Shown: piece by piece, positions 1 through 11,081 of the stretch
How positions within the stretch are numbered: the stretch's first letter is position 1
Layout of the letters: each line of letters starts with the position of its first letter
Assembly: GCA_902806595.1 (NCBI GenBank)
Contig: CADCXC010000046.1
Coordinates: 992,001-1,056,000 of the forward strand
Direction: 5' to 3'
Origin: Pyrenopolyporus hunteri
Taxonomy: Eukaryota; Ascomycota; Sordariomycetes; Xylariales; Hypoxylaceae
DNA: 64,000 nt
The notes under the pieces: generated by a model
The model's database searches: none
Told to the model about the DNA's origin: nothing
What the model saw: the letters and a program-made list of their open reading frames with translations, nothing else
Program-made: the position numbers and the translations under genes

Positions 1-2339
1 TGATCAATGAGGCCCAACGAGGCTCTGGCCCCCTTCATCTGCCACCATAGCTCCCTCCTATCCCCACCTAGCTCGCCCGAGAGTAGACGTTCTTTCAAAT
101 CTTTCAAAAACGAGTTATATAAGGCCGGCATCTCCCACTTTATCATGGTGTCTCTAAATACGCCGAGGTCTTCTATAGCACGGTCGTATCCGCTGTCTCC
201 AACACTGTTCGTAATAAGCGACCGGATAATTTTGCCCATCTGTTTCGCGGCGTCTTCAATCTCAGACTCGTCGCTGGCATACTCCACCATCTGCTTGAAC
301 TCGGGGATAGCGTTGTCGGGGTCAATCTTTCTGCGCTTGCGCTGGGGTTGGTTGAGGAGCGCATCAACATCGAGACCCGAAATTGGCTCAGGCTTGGTGC
401 CCTTTTCTCTTTTTCCTTTGGCTTTTGGTGGCACTTCGTGATGTTAACACTAAATACCCAAGATATACCGTATTAGGAGAGCATTACCTTTCTTGACGCT
501 AGCCTCAGCTATAAGATCATCGAGTTTCGATCTGGCCTTGGCTACTAGGTCTTCTGGTGGATTTGAATATTTGAGTAATATTGGGGGGACTGGCGGCAGC
601 GGCTGGTCTGGATAGATAGCTCGGTGCCGAACCACTTGGTTTATACGGTGAAGCGGAGGACAGAAGACGTCCTCGACTTGGGCGTATTCTAATGTACGAT
701 TTCTTAAGAGAGTTAGCTCTGCTGTATCCTCTGTGCTAAAATAATTAGAATACCAACCCTTCGTCATCCTTCGCCCAAGTAGAGATGTCCATAGCGTCAA
801 CGTAGTCATCCATAGCATCGGAAAGTTCTTGGCTAGGCAATAATCGATGGTCTTCATGCTTTACTTTACCGGTTATTGTAATCACCTTGTCGAGAGGGGG
901 GAATTGGTAATTTCTGACATCTTCCGCAAAAGGGAGTGGGACATCATATAGACATTCGAAATCGGGTTCGATGTGAGGCGCAAGAAGAACGAGAGCAGGT
1001 TCCTTTCCGTCCTTTGTCACGATCCGGGCCACGGCATAGGACTCGAGCTCCTGAAGGGAGTGTATGAATGATGAGAGCTTAAGCGCAGCTATATCATCGA
1101 ACTTGCGAGGAACTGTCTGGCCGCACTCTCCCATATTGAAGAATGGCTCATACTGGAGGCTTTAGTACTAATAATAAAAAGAAAATTCAACTTTAGGAGG
1201 CTGATACGACTCACCTTCTCTTGATGTATGAAACCCAATACGGTGAAACTTTTCTTGGTCTCGATTTTGGTAATGTTGTGTTCCGACTCACTGATGTGAA
1301 CAGCCGTCCTTCCGTATTCGTACCCCTTTGCCAGAGACTCGAGCTCAACATCCCGTTTACCTCCTGGCGCGTCAGGGTCGTTGACCTTGTATGTGCGGGT
1401 AGATTTCACGGCGGCAAATGCACTGGCTGGTTCCACACCCTCCATCTCATTATCTTCGTTGTCTTGAGAAGAGCTAGGCTCAGTCTTGAATACCACCCGA
1501 GTAGCCGGCGGTATTGTGGCCTTGTGGGTCTTGAAGTACCGTTCCACTCCGATGCTCATAGCATCCTTATGTTCTTCGGGATTTCCGAGAGTCAGCACAC
1601 CATCGTAGGACTTATATGGCCGAGTAGGTTTAATTCTTGGTATCTCGAGTTCAGCAATAGCCTCCGCCATAGTCCCGTAGAGCCCGTCGCATTTGTCGAC
1701 AAGTTCCTTCAAGAGGCCCTCATTCTTCCTCTTGTGGCTCGACTTGTCTTCTTCCTTGAAGCCGAATTCGACATCATCGAAATCTACACCTCTGGATAGG
1801 GAGGGTATCAGTATGATGTTCGGGGTCGTTGCGTTAAGCACTTACAAAATGACAAGCTCAATACCACAACTTTTGATTTTCGCTGAGATGTCATCGAAAT
1901 CATCCGGATCAAGAGGACCCTCGCCATCGGTGACTAGGATGATCTTTCGCTTATACTTTAGTTGCCTGGTGAACCTTTCGATCATATCAACAGCTACTAC
2001 TATGGCCGAGACGACGTCGCCACAGTCGGTATCACTAGGTTTTATGAGGCCTTGGAGAGTACGCAAGCTCGACAAGCTCATCGGCCCGAGCTGCTGTAAG
2101 ATGGAGATGTTCTCATAACCCTCTCCCTGCTGCTCTTGTAAGGGGTTGTCCGACTCATCGGTCCTCACACCGATAACCCCTATATTCCAAGTCTTCCGCG
2201 AGGCGGCGACGGTCGTCGAGATCTTGTCCCACACATAACGCATGCTCCAGTCGAGATCCGACTCAATCCTACCATTGTGACAGTCGCCCATCGACGACCC
2301 GAGGTCGACGATGTATACCGTGGCCTCCTTATCCGCCAT
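1..2339 (-). CDS. ku80: Ku80, DNA end-binding subunit of the Ku heterodimer (3' end cut by window)
   Basis: Ku80 pairs with Ku70 to ring broken DNA ends and start non-homologous end joining; Ku also acts at telomeres. The ATG at 2337-2339 opens a von Willebrand-A-like domain (MADKEATVYIVDLGSSMGD), followed by the Ku core beta-barrel (CPPLHRINQVVRHRAIYPD) and a C-terminal helical region (PEFKQMVEYASDESEIEDAA) that runs off the window at base 1. I place exons at 2339-1846, 1791-1215, 1152-758, 702-488 and 433-1, all joining in frame. The 55-nt intron 757-703 has an unusual donor, GTTGGT, but a good CTAAC branch point; removing it gives DDEGNRTLEYAQVED, which fits the family. The divergent neighbour starts at 2931, so the 591-nt gap is probably a shared promoter region. 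The Ku80 call is confident; the exon edges come from reading the sequence only. Confidence 0.93.
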
Positions 2340-2930
2340 TATCACGAAGGTTGCGTGGGTCGGCAGTTGAGATGAGTGAAAGGGGTGAAAGAAGATAAGT
2401 GGGTGCGGAATATCATATCAAGTCATCGTGGTGTTCCCATTTTCTTTGATCGTGAAAGTTACCGGAAAGCCGATTGAAACAGCATCAGAGTCGAGGTATA
2501 AGACGGGACATCTGCCTAGAAGTGACAAGTATCTTGTATATACGTACTTCTAGGCTGTATACCGGTTGGGGACCTAGGTATAGAAGGTGTTACCTTGTCC
2601 CTGGGAATTAGGTGGGCTTAGTCGCGTTATGGAACTTTCTAAAGTTGTTCCAACAGGCAGGCGCGTTAGCACCTGACCGCGTACGCATGCGCCTAATTGC
2701 CCTAAACCAATCAAGGACCCTGAATTGGCCCAAGCTCCTTAGCCCGACATGGCCGACTGCGGCTGCGAGGGGCCAGAACAACACACAATCACCTTCAAGA
2801 CGTCATTACAGAGCATCGCTTTCGTCTAGCTTGGAATAATAACCGAAGCTTTCAACCTCATTTCGTATCTTCGTTGCCTACCTTACCTACACATCGAAGT
2901 TGAATCGCCGCAAGAGAACCATTATCCGTC
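2340..2930. promoter_or_regulatory. Divergent intergenic region between Ku80 and the TMEM205-like gene
   Basis: Two genes start outward from this 591-nt stretch, so it should hold both promoters. It contains CTAG/TAGG-type short repeats around 2515-2590. I see no convincing TATA box or named binding site and no gene. Confidence 0.5.
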
Positions 2931-3721
2931 ATGGCGCAAGGTTCGATCCTGTTCTCTCTAGCACCTTACCAGGTCCTGTCGTAAGTCCACGGCGGGTATA
3001 TGACGATGGAGATAAAGAAGCTACATGTTAACTCCACCACAGCTACGGCACGCTACTGGGAACGCAGGTCTTCCACGTAAGTGACCCGACACTCCGAATC
3101 GTATTCCCACGAATTCCTCTCCTCGGTCCCACTTCGACCCAGCTAACCGACATGATAAACTTATACGCGACCAGACCTTCATCAACTCCGTAACCTCTTT
3201 CAAGGTTCTTACGAGACCCCAATTCGCCATCCTACAACGCGCCGTCTTCCCTGCGTACTTCGGCATCCAGACTGCCGCCCCCGTCATCCTCGCCCTGACA
3301 TATCCAGGTAGTAAGGGCGGGTTTGGTGTACCCTCGGGCTTCGCTGGCGTGTTCCACGAGTCAAACCGTTGGGGCGTACTTGTGCCGCTTGGCACCATGT
3401 TCGTAACGGGGCTTATAAATCTAGCTTACCTACTCCCCGAGACGAACAAGGTTACTGATAAGAGACGAGAGCAAGGTGAGTACCCGACGGGGTCACTAGT
3501 TGCACCACAATTTAAAAGAAATGCTTGACTAAGATACTTAATTCCATTGCGTAGAGAAGAAAGATGGCAAAGCAAGCTACGACGAGGGCTCGCATTCGAA
3601 GGAGATGGCTGCGCTAAACAAGAAATTCGGACAGCTACATGGCATCTCGTCGCTAGCTAACCTCATTACTTTGCTTGCGACGGTTGTCTACGGCGTCAAT
3701 CTATCAGCGAGACTCGAGTAG
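2931..3721 (+). CDS. TMEM205-like (DUF4149) four-helix membrane protein
   Basis: Small integral membrane protein of the DUF4149/TMEM205-like family, which in fungi is annotated as a mitochondrial or endomembrane protein without a settled function. Four exons (2931-2980, 3043-3076, 3175-3475, 3555-3721) join in frame to give 183 residues. Hydrophobic segments can be seen near the N-terminus (LAPYQVLSYGTLLGTQVF), two in the middle (QTAAPVILALTYPG and LVPLGTMFVTGLINLAYLL), and one at the C-terminus (SSLANLITLLATVVYGVNL). A charged loop (NKVTDKRREQEKKDGK) separates the last two. The donors are GTAAGT, GTAAGT and GTGAGT. The family assignment rests on the conserved order of helices and the PQFAILQRAVFPAYF stretch. 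The cellular location is inferred from relatives. Confidence 0.8.
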
Positions 3722-4259
3722 CGGGGACTGGCTATTTAATGAAAATATAATAAACCACGTGTACATGAAAAGGGATGAGGCTACTTAAAATTGACAATCA
3801 AGCAACGGAAATAAGGGTCTTGGTCTTGGGGAATCAGACTGTCAATTTAGTATTTTGGATGTAAAACTACCAAACAACCTGTCTCCCGCAAAAAGAAAGC
3901 AAAGGGGGTTCCAGAACACACAGCCTGGGACCCTCAGCGGGATTAAACTACCTAACTAGTAATCTCCACTGCCCGAGCAACAATAAAACAGGTACGCCGT
4001 TTAAAACACACTCCGAAACAGTACCAGACCTAGGCCTGTCCAGCACATATAAACTACCAATGGGTATGTACTCCCCCCCGAATTGATCCCTGGGTATAAT
4101 GCGTGTATACAAAGGGAAATATGTTCCAGCTCGCTAGCGGTGCAATGCCGAGTCAAGTTCGCCCCGTTGCGCAGACTCTCAAAATGAACGATTGATAAGC
4201 CCCCCAAAAAAGGAAATTGTGTGCGTTACGTAGTTTTCGGTCCCTTTTACTATACCTCC
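3722..4259. other. Intergenic, 3' regions of two convergent genes
   Basis: A stretch of 538 nt between the stop codons of the TMEM205-like gene and the next minus-strand gene. AATAAA-like sequences occur near 3749 (ATATAATAAACC), consistent with a 3' end. No gene is seen. Confidence 0.5.
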
Positions 4260-4739
4260 TTAGATCTGCCCGGCCAAAGCGAGCAGTTGCCTCTTGGCGT
4301 CGGCGAGCTTCCGGGCCCGCGTCTCCTCGTCCTCGACGGGCTTCTTGGCTGTGAAGGTGGCCGCGCGCTGAAGCGAGCTGTGAAGCGATCGCGGCAGGGG
4401 CTTCATGGCTAGTTGCCGCGCGACGTCGAGCTCCCCGGCGGGCGGCGTGTATTGCCTCTCTAGCGGCGGGATTGGGTAGTTGGTGCCGATCATCTGGTTG
4501 GCCTTGGCGACCGGCGTCGGGATGTCCTCATCCGTCTCCGACGAGGAGGAAGCCGACGATGATAGTGGTGAAGACGATAACAGCGTGGGTGTAGTGGCTA
4601 GCACGGGGAAGTAGCTGTCGGAGGTCTCGGACGGGGGCGGCTGGGTGGCGTCTACTACCCTCCGTCCCTTCGAAGAGCCTTTGGACTTCTTGGAGGACTT
4701 AGACTTAGAACCCCTGGGGTATCTGCCGCGGTTGCTCAT
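4260..4739 (-). CDS. Small Ser/Lys-rich disordered protein, function unknown
   Basis: Single-exon frame of 159 residues from an ATG at 4737-4739. The N-terminus is basic and serine-rich (SKSKSSKKSKGSSKGRR), the middle is a Ser-rich acidic linker ending ETDEDIPTP, and the C-terminus is more structured (PLERQYTPPAGELDVARQLA, then a charged helix ending RQLLALAGQI). The frame is markedly GC-rich compared with its surroundings and free of stops, which supports coding. I do not recognise a domain. The basic N-terminus could be a nuclear signal, but that is inference. A non-conserved chance frame is possible but less likely. Confidence 0.55.
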   Translation of the reverse strand: MSNRGRYPRGSKSKSSKKSKGSSKGRRVVDATQPPPSETSDSYFPVLATTPTLLSSSPLSSSASSSSETDEDIPTPVAKANQMIGTNYPIPPLERQYTPPAGELDVARQLAMKPLPRSLHSSLQRAATFTAKKPVEDEETRARKLADAKRQLLALAGQI

Positions 4740-5220
4740 CGTGGAAGTAGGTGTCTCCGTAGTAGTAGAGGGTTATCGACGTTTGATATAGTATTGCACC
4801 AGGCAAGATGTGGGAAGTAGTGTAGGCACTGCGGTCAGACGCTTAGGCGGTTGCGGCCGGTTGATAGTTATAGGCGAAGGGTGTCGATCGGACGTGGTGT
4901 TGCACACGGGGTTTGGAGTATCGAAAGCGTCTTCCTCCCGCTTGTATGTAGGCCGCTTCGTCCGAGAGGCAGATGGGTAGGTAGATAATTGGAGACGAAA
5001 GGAAGAAAGATGTGAGATTCGGGGGAGGGCACGAGACATATGTATACGCCTCCTCGGGGATAAGCAAAGTCATCGAAGCCTTCCAGAGAAGACGAACCCC
5101 CACTCTCTCAGAGCTCGGGCAAGGGATCTGCTAACAATGCATCCTTTGGGTCGAGCATTGCATAGCATTCACCGCCCAAGTTTTACCAACGGATGCAAGC
5201 AAGGGTAAGGTATCTATCGT

Positions 5221-5276
5221 CAGCCAGCCAGCCAGCAACCCAGCCAGCCCGCAACCCAGCCAGCGACCCAGCCAGC
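5221..5276. repeat. CAGC/CAACC degenerate tandem repeat
   Basis: A run of CAGC units with CAACC and CGACC variants over about 56 nt, in non-coding DNA. Confidence 0.8.
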
Positions 5277-5789
5277 GGTGAATTATTACTTATTGTATTC
5301 GTTATATTACCTACCGGCTTAGCTGCAGTCAGGGTCCTCGGCCCCACTTTCCTACTGGGACCCCAAGCACACCACGATGCATGCTATCGTGAAAGTACGA
5401 AATGTAATCTGTCCGAGGCGGCGCCAATGGTGGGTGGATGGGTGGGTAAACGGGGGTGTTGATTGACAGCCTGTGGAACCCTTTTTTTCGGGGTTAGATC
5501 GCTCTCGCGGTTTCTTACAGCGATTCAAGTTTCCAAATCGACGCCGGCCTGACGATCTTGTCTGCCCGTAGTCAGGCATTAATACATAGTAGGCAGTGAA
5601 TAACATAATAAGCCGCCGGATCCTCGAGAAGTGTTGCTGACGGCGGGGACGGGGAGGCAAGACCAAGGGAGATTGGCATTATACCAGAACACACAACTTC
5701 AAGTCACATATTGCAGCAAAGGGGGAGCACGTGATCACCCTGCTTTGCTCTCGGGGGCCCGCAGGCCGTAGACCCTACACAGTATCAGA

Positions 5790-5826
5790 TGTGCGCTCTC
5801 GAACCGTCTGGGTTAGACGAGAGCGA
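5790..5826. repeat. Perfect 8-bp stem hairpin with inner paired step
   Basis: CGCTCTCG and CGAGAGCG form an 8-bp stem. Inside it AACC can pair with GGTT across a GTCTG loop. It is not followed by a T run and has no assigned role. Confidence 0.6.
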
Positions 5827-6144
5827 CACGGCAGTACGGGGTCCGTCTTAAGCGAGACAAAAAAGCCACCAGATTAGCTCGCGGATGTACGTATTAGTTG
5901 CCCATTCATACCTAAATCCCGCCCGCGGGTTCGGCTGTTCAGAACCGATGGCGTGATCTTGAGGTCTAGGAATTACCAAAACTGCTAAAGAGTTGCAAGG
6001 CTCTCTTTCTGCTTGGCCACGTTGATGCTTCTCTCGAATGTAACCTTCCCGTCGTGAGGGAGGTTCGGTTGTTGATGGATCTGGGGCGCCTAGACAGATC
6101 GTCTTCCGTGTTCCTATAACAGACGGTTCAAAAGCGCAATACTT

Positions 6145-6197
6145 CTACCTTCCTACCTACCTACGTAGGTGGTGGCAGTGGGTAGGTATGTAGGTAG
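6145..6197. repeat. TAGG/CCTA inverted tetranucleotide array
   Basis: CCTACCTACCTACGTAGGT followed by GGGTAGGTATGTAGGTAG. The CCTA units turn into TAGG units across a TACGTA centre, so the array can fold back. Similar arrays recur through the window. Confidence 0.8.
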
Positions 6198-6772
6198 TTA
6201 TGTTAATACCTAAGGTGCCTATACACATGGCGCACCCGCAGTTGTACACCTTTGATAGGGGACGCTCGCATCACAGAAATGAGCAATTACATGAAGAGGC
6301 GCCGCCTCCGTACGTTGTCCGCCATCATCGTCCGCCCTCGAGTTCTTATCGGGCATCCGGCCTCTGTGGGGCTGAAGGATCGTGACCTGCGTGGCAAACC
6401 TGGTTCTAATTCCGATATCACACATGAGGGGCGCACGCCCTCACCTGCAGCTAAATAAAAAGGAATTTTGTTGGCCACCCTGCGGGAATATTTTTGATAT
6501 TTTGTTGAATAGCAGTTGAGTTGGCGCTTCTTAAATGGATCTATTCCAAGATCAACGGGCATATTCCCTTGTATTGGGGAATTCCCCCGCATCTGGGCCA
6601 CGACGAATAGATTATCGTGTCCAAGCTTCGATGTTTCGGGCCGGGTCGCACTTCTGCGTCATAATGCAGCAGACCGCACATTCGTGTGGTCGTGAGACCA
6701 TATTTCTATGCACACTTGTGGGCGCACCTAGCCTAGGTTATACTGCCGATTACATGATTGGAGCCCCTTTTC

Positions 6773-8004
6773 CTACTTTTGCTTTGCCTTCTGTCGCTTC
6801 GCTAGGTCGCTCGTTCGAATCACCTTTGGCGCCGCCTTCGGGCTCCTGTATGGGGTAAGGCTGGGTATGTGAGCCCCGACCTGCTTCTGGTAGGATTTAT
6901 ACTCCGGATACTTCTCAGAGCTGATCAATTCTGTGAGCCAGGTCGACCCCTGGAATATCATAAGCAGAACCACGGGGCCGAGACCAGCCCAGTTGTAGAG
7001 GGTTTTGCTTGCGTAACAGCCCCATTGGTACAGAACAAGCCAGATCGTTTGCTCGGCTGCGAAGTTAGGATGCCTGCAGTAAGCCCATAATCCGGAAGTG
7101 ATGAAACCCCGATCAAGATCTTCCTGAGTGAACCCGCAGCCACGCGGTACCTTTGCTGTCTCCCGGTACTCCTTCTTTGCCTTCTGGTAGTCTAGAATGG
7201 TTTCTTGTCAGCGGAACCTCAGAAAGGAAGCACGAAACCACACACCCCATTGTTGCTGGTCACTGAACCACTCGGAGAGGATAAGTGCAAGCTGGACTGC
7301 TGTAAAAATAAGATCCGCAGTCGTGGTTTCCCGCTCGAACTCAGAAGTCAACAATATTATATACGTCGGTGCCGCCAAGAGGAAGAGCAATATGCTCTGA
7401 ACGAAGGAGATAAAGGTCACATTAAATATAAAAAATAGTGCCGGGTGTACTTTGCTACGGATTATCGCCCTGTAGATCGAATTAGACCAGCTCGACCAGA
7501 GTCGACAAGGTAGAATAACATACCATCTATAATCTTCGGACCCTACATTATAGCCACCTTTCCGAAAATAATTGAAGGTCAATCGGGCCTTGGAGATATT
7601 AGCTATCGAACGAGCGAAAGGACGGTCCTACGTTTTCTACACACGCTCCAAATTGTACTCCATAACAGGACGAGGTCGACCCTTTGACTAGGGAGGCCGT
7701 TCAGGTGAGACCAAGCAACAAAGTGTGCATTATAGATCGTTGGCAACAAACTCCACATGCGGTCGACCTGAGAGTAGTTCCGGTTGACCTCGGATACGAC
7801 TAAGAAGACGGCACCGAGAAATATAGAGAATCCAAGTCCCGACACGAACGGGTTTGTATTTTTGTATAAGTCGACGATCGAATCGTGGCTCGACGTGATA
7901 CGTGCTATCCTCGTTGGTAGTTCGTAGAGTTCTGGGAGGTATGGCTTCACTACTTGGGAGTAGTCCGCACAATCTTCAAGAGTTTTGACAAACGGTAACG
8001 CCAT
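6773..8004 (-). CDS. DUF1295 / steroid 5-alpha-reductase-like integral membrane protein
   Basis: Member of the DUF1295 group, related to the C-terminal domain of steroid 5-alpha-reductases and sterol reductases. An NAD(P)H-dependent reductase role in the ER is inferred from that kinship. Four exons (8004-7645, 7588-7524, 7469-7246, 7191-6773) join in frame for 355 residues. Several hydrophobic helices are visible (FVSGLGFSIFLGAVFLVV; FISFVQSILLFLLAAPTYI; LIFTAVQLALILSEW). The family signature LWAYCRHPNFAAEQ lies in the last exon, followed by EYKSYQKQVGAHIPSLTPY. I chose the ATG at 8002-8004 because MALPFVKTLEDCADYS fits relatives. An upstream in-frame ATG near 8058 is possible. Start sites of this gene and TOP3 face each other across about 800 nt. 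Confidence 0.87.
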
Positions 8005-8804
8005 TTTCGATGCTCGACTTGTTCGAACTCGTTCGTATCGTGGGGGCTCGTGAGGTACGATGGCTACCAAGGTAAATATTATATTAACGTTGCTGCTTGC
8101 TAGAGCAACGTCATGACTCTGCTTAAGTTCGAGTTGATGTTCAGCTAGATTCAGCTAGAGCTGCCTGTCTTCGAGGGAGGAAAGACATTGAAGGTAGCGC
8201 TAAAGGCACGGGCCACTCTAGCTGCAAAATCATAAAAACAGGGGTACCTAGACATATCATAGGTGCCAATATTATACACTACCTAGGTACCTACAGTACT
8301 TATGATGTAGCACTAGGGCTGCTGGGGTTACGTTCTGAGTTGATACCCAAGGGGGGTTGAGACCAATCAGACGCGTTGATTGCCTAGTGCAGGGGTCTGG
8401 TAACTGGGGTCCATAGGTACCTACCCACTGACTGAGAAGTCTCGACTTTTCGAAAACCAAAAAGTTGAGAAGGCACAGAAATGGAAACGCAGGAGGACTC
8501 GAACTTCGCAATTACAAAGTACAATAGAGACTTCCTTCTTCATATTCACGCGATTTTCGATTTTCAAAGCTCATACGAGACAAGATCAATAATTACCCGG
8601 AATCCCTTCTCACAATGGAATAGGCACATGACATGACATGGAACATGGATGGACCCCCAAGTGATTATTCACCATCCTTGATTGCAGGAGACGATGATGT
8701 CCGCGAGGCGCTTCTCTAGCTCCTCGTGTTATATCCGAAAGGTGCATCTAGTAGCAGTGTTGAGTTATCCTACGGCCAGGATCTCTACCCGGCTCCGGTC
8801 AACG
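8005..8804. promoter_or_regulatory. Divergent region between the DUF1295 gene and TOP3
   Basis: Holds the 5' regions of two outward genes. Contains short GGTACCTA-type repeats at 8245-8295 and 8412-8425. Its last 111 nt (8694-8804) are an in-frame upstream extension of TOP3. No recognised binding site. Confidence 0.45.
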
Positions 8805-11081
8805 ATGAGAGTACTCTGTGTTGCCGAGAAGCCCTCTATCGCGAAAGCTGTCGCAGGCCATCTCTCGGGCGGCCAGGTCCAGACTGTCAGTAATCAATAT
8901 CATGTTAGCTTGCCAGTTCGAACATTGGCTTGCTAACATTTTACCTAGCATAATACGCCCGAAAAGTATATCAAGAATTATGTTTTCGACTACGACTTCG
9001 GGCGCCCCTGGGGTCGTTGTCAGGTTACTATGACCTCCGTCCTTGGTCATATCACCACGGCTATATTTCCCCCCGAGTACAAGAGATGGGATCACCCGCC
9101 ACCTGAGCGGTTGTTCCATGCGCCTGTGAACGTAATCATCTCCGAGGCATGCATCTCAGTTTCTATTCCCAGCAATAGAGCAGCCCGGTTTCTAATATGG
9201 CCTACAGGACAAGACGAAGGTGGCCGAAAACATCGAGAAGCAAGCTCGCTACGCCAACGCCTTATGCATATGGACAGATTGCGATCGAGAAGGAGAGCAT
9301 ATAGGCTATGAAATATGCGAGGTTGCTAAGAAAGGGAATAGGACTCTGGATATTAAGAGGGCCAAGTTCAGCAATATTGAAAGAGCGTTAGTCCATTCCC
9401 TCGCCAACTCACCCGAACGCCGAGCTAAATGTAATGCTTAGGCACATCTTGAACGCGTCCCGAAACCTTGTCAACCTTGACCAGAATCAAGTCAATGCTG
9501 TGGCCTCTCGAATCGAACTTGATCTTAGGATAGGATATGCGTTCACACGTTTCCTAACCACAAATCTAAGAACGCTTGGGGGCCCATTTGAAAACCTGAT
9601 GTTAAGCTACGGTTCGCCATCCTATTAACCCATTCGATAGGGCCGTACTAATGTCGCAGGATCTTGCCAATTCCCAACCCTGGGTTTTGTTGTGGATCGA
9701 TACTTCAAGGTGAGGAATTTCAAGCCAGAACCATTTTGGAGTATTAAAGTCATGCACAAGAGGGAGGGCATAGACGTCAACTTCGGCTGGTCACGGAATC
9801 GCCTCTTCGATAGAGCGTCGGTCGTCATTCTTTATGAGAGGTGTCTCACCGCAAAGATGGCCAAGGTGGTTAAGGTCCAGGAAAAGCCGACGAAGAAACT
9901 GAAGCCGTTGCCGCTTACCACAGTCGAACTACAGAAGATGGCTACACGGTTCCTGCATATGACGGGTCAACAGGCCATGGAAGCTGCGGAAAACCTCTAC
10001 AATAAGGGGTTCATCAGCTATCCTAGAACAGAAACTGACCGCTTCGATCCCGGTATGAACCTCCGCGCGTTGGTCCAGAAACAGACACCGTCTAGTTCCT
10101 GGGGGGAATTCGCGCGGAACCTAGTCAACGGTGGGTTCCAACAACCACGGCAAGGGCGTAATGACGACAAGGCGCACCCTCCAATACACCCCGTCACCTA
10201 CGCAGCACCATCAGTCCTCAACGAGCGAGAGAAGAAAGTTTACGAATTTGTTGTTCGACGGTTCCTAGCTTGCTGCTCGGAGGACGCTAAGGGTGTTGCC
10301 ACGGATGTCGATATTCTATACGGCGAGGAGTCGTTCCATGCTCATGGCGTTGTCGTGCTAGAACGAAACTACCTTGATGTATATGTGTATGAAAAATGGA
10401 CTGGATCCGTACAGCTTCCTAAATTTACCGTTGGAGAACTCTTCGAGCCTACTGAAGCTCTTATGACGGAGGGCAAGACTACGCCGCCCAATTATCTTAC
10501 TGAGGCCGATCTGATTGCTCTCATGGATGCGAACGGGATCGGGACGGACGCCACAATGGCCGAACATATTCAGAAGATTCAAGACAGGGAATACGTCAGC
10601 ACCGTGCCCCGTACCGCGCAATCAGCGGACGACGACGAGGACGAGGGTGCCATGGCAACACGGGGAGGACGTGGAGGCCGTGGAAGTCGCGGCGGTAGCC
10701 GGGGCCGAGGGGGCCGAGGAGGAGGATCTGCAGCGAGTGGGAGAGGCGTGAAAGAATTTATCCCAACCAAGTTAGGCGTGGCTCTAATCGAGGGATTCGA
10801 TAGAATGAATTTCGAGACCAGCCTTGGAAAACCATTTCTGCGGAAGGAAATGGAATTGAAGATGAAGGCTATTTGCGAAGGCCTTACGACTAAAGAGGTA
10901 GTCCTGAACGAAAGCATTCAGCAATATCACCATGTTTACATTCAATCACAGGAGAAGTTGAATGTGCTCAAGGCGGTAAGCTCCATATCCCGAGACCAAT
11001 GGCTTGTTTTCAGGGCAAATAGGTACTGACCAAAAGATACAGGCATGCCGGCAATATGTGCTTCAACAAAACGGGGCTTGA
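8805..11081 (+). CDS. top3: DNA topoisomerase III (type IA)
   Basis: Type IA topoisomerase that passes single strands and dissolves recombination intermediates together with a RecQ helicase and Rmi1. Exons 8805-8885, 8949-9146, 9208-9386, 9442-9611, 9660-10975 and 11043-11081 join in frame for 660 residues. The Toprim domain opens with MRVLCVAEKPSIAKA and includes WTDCDREGEHIG. The catalytic tyrosine is Y330 in GFISYPRTETDRF. An RGG-rich insertion (10660-10740) precedes FIPTKLGVALIEGFD. No C-terminal zinc fingers are present. The intron 9147-9207 starts with GC rather than GT; this choice keeps VIISEDKTKVAENIEK intact. An in-frame ATG at 8694 would add 37 residues rich in Arg and Ser without acidic residues, a possible mitochondrial presequence. 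Confidence 0.92.

Larger units (their letters stand above)
4740..6772. other. Intergenic, about 2 kb with simple repeats and a hairpin
   Basis: No gene can be supported here. It holds a degenerate CAGC tetranucleotide run (5221-5276), a GC-rich hairpin (about 5790-5826) and a TAGG/CCTA inverted array (6145-6197). The open frames on both strands between 4773 and 5103 and near 6219-6601 look like chance. Confidence 0.5.

Noticed and set aside
703..757. Apparent one-base frameshift in Ku80 between the DDEG and LEYAQVED segments
   Set aside because: A 55-nt intron with a GTTGGT donor, CTAAC branch and AAG acceptor restores the frame and gives a family-like sequence.
4773..5103. Overlapping minus-strand frames of 86-88 codons
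   Set aside because: Two frames compete over the same DNA, with no domain and no conserved features.
10579..10917. Open frame of 112 codons on the minus strand inside TOP3
   Set aside because: Pro/Arg/Ser-rich antisense of the RGG region; no start context or homology.
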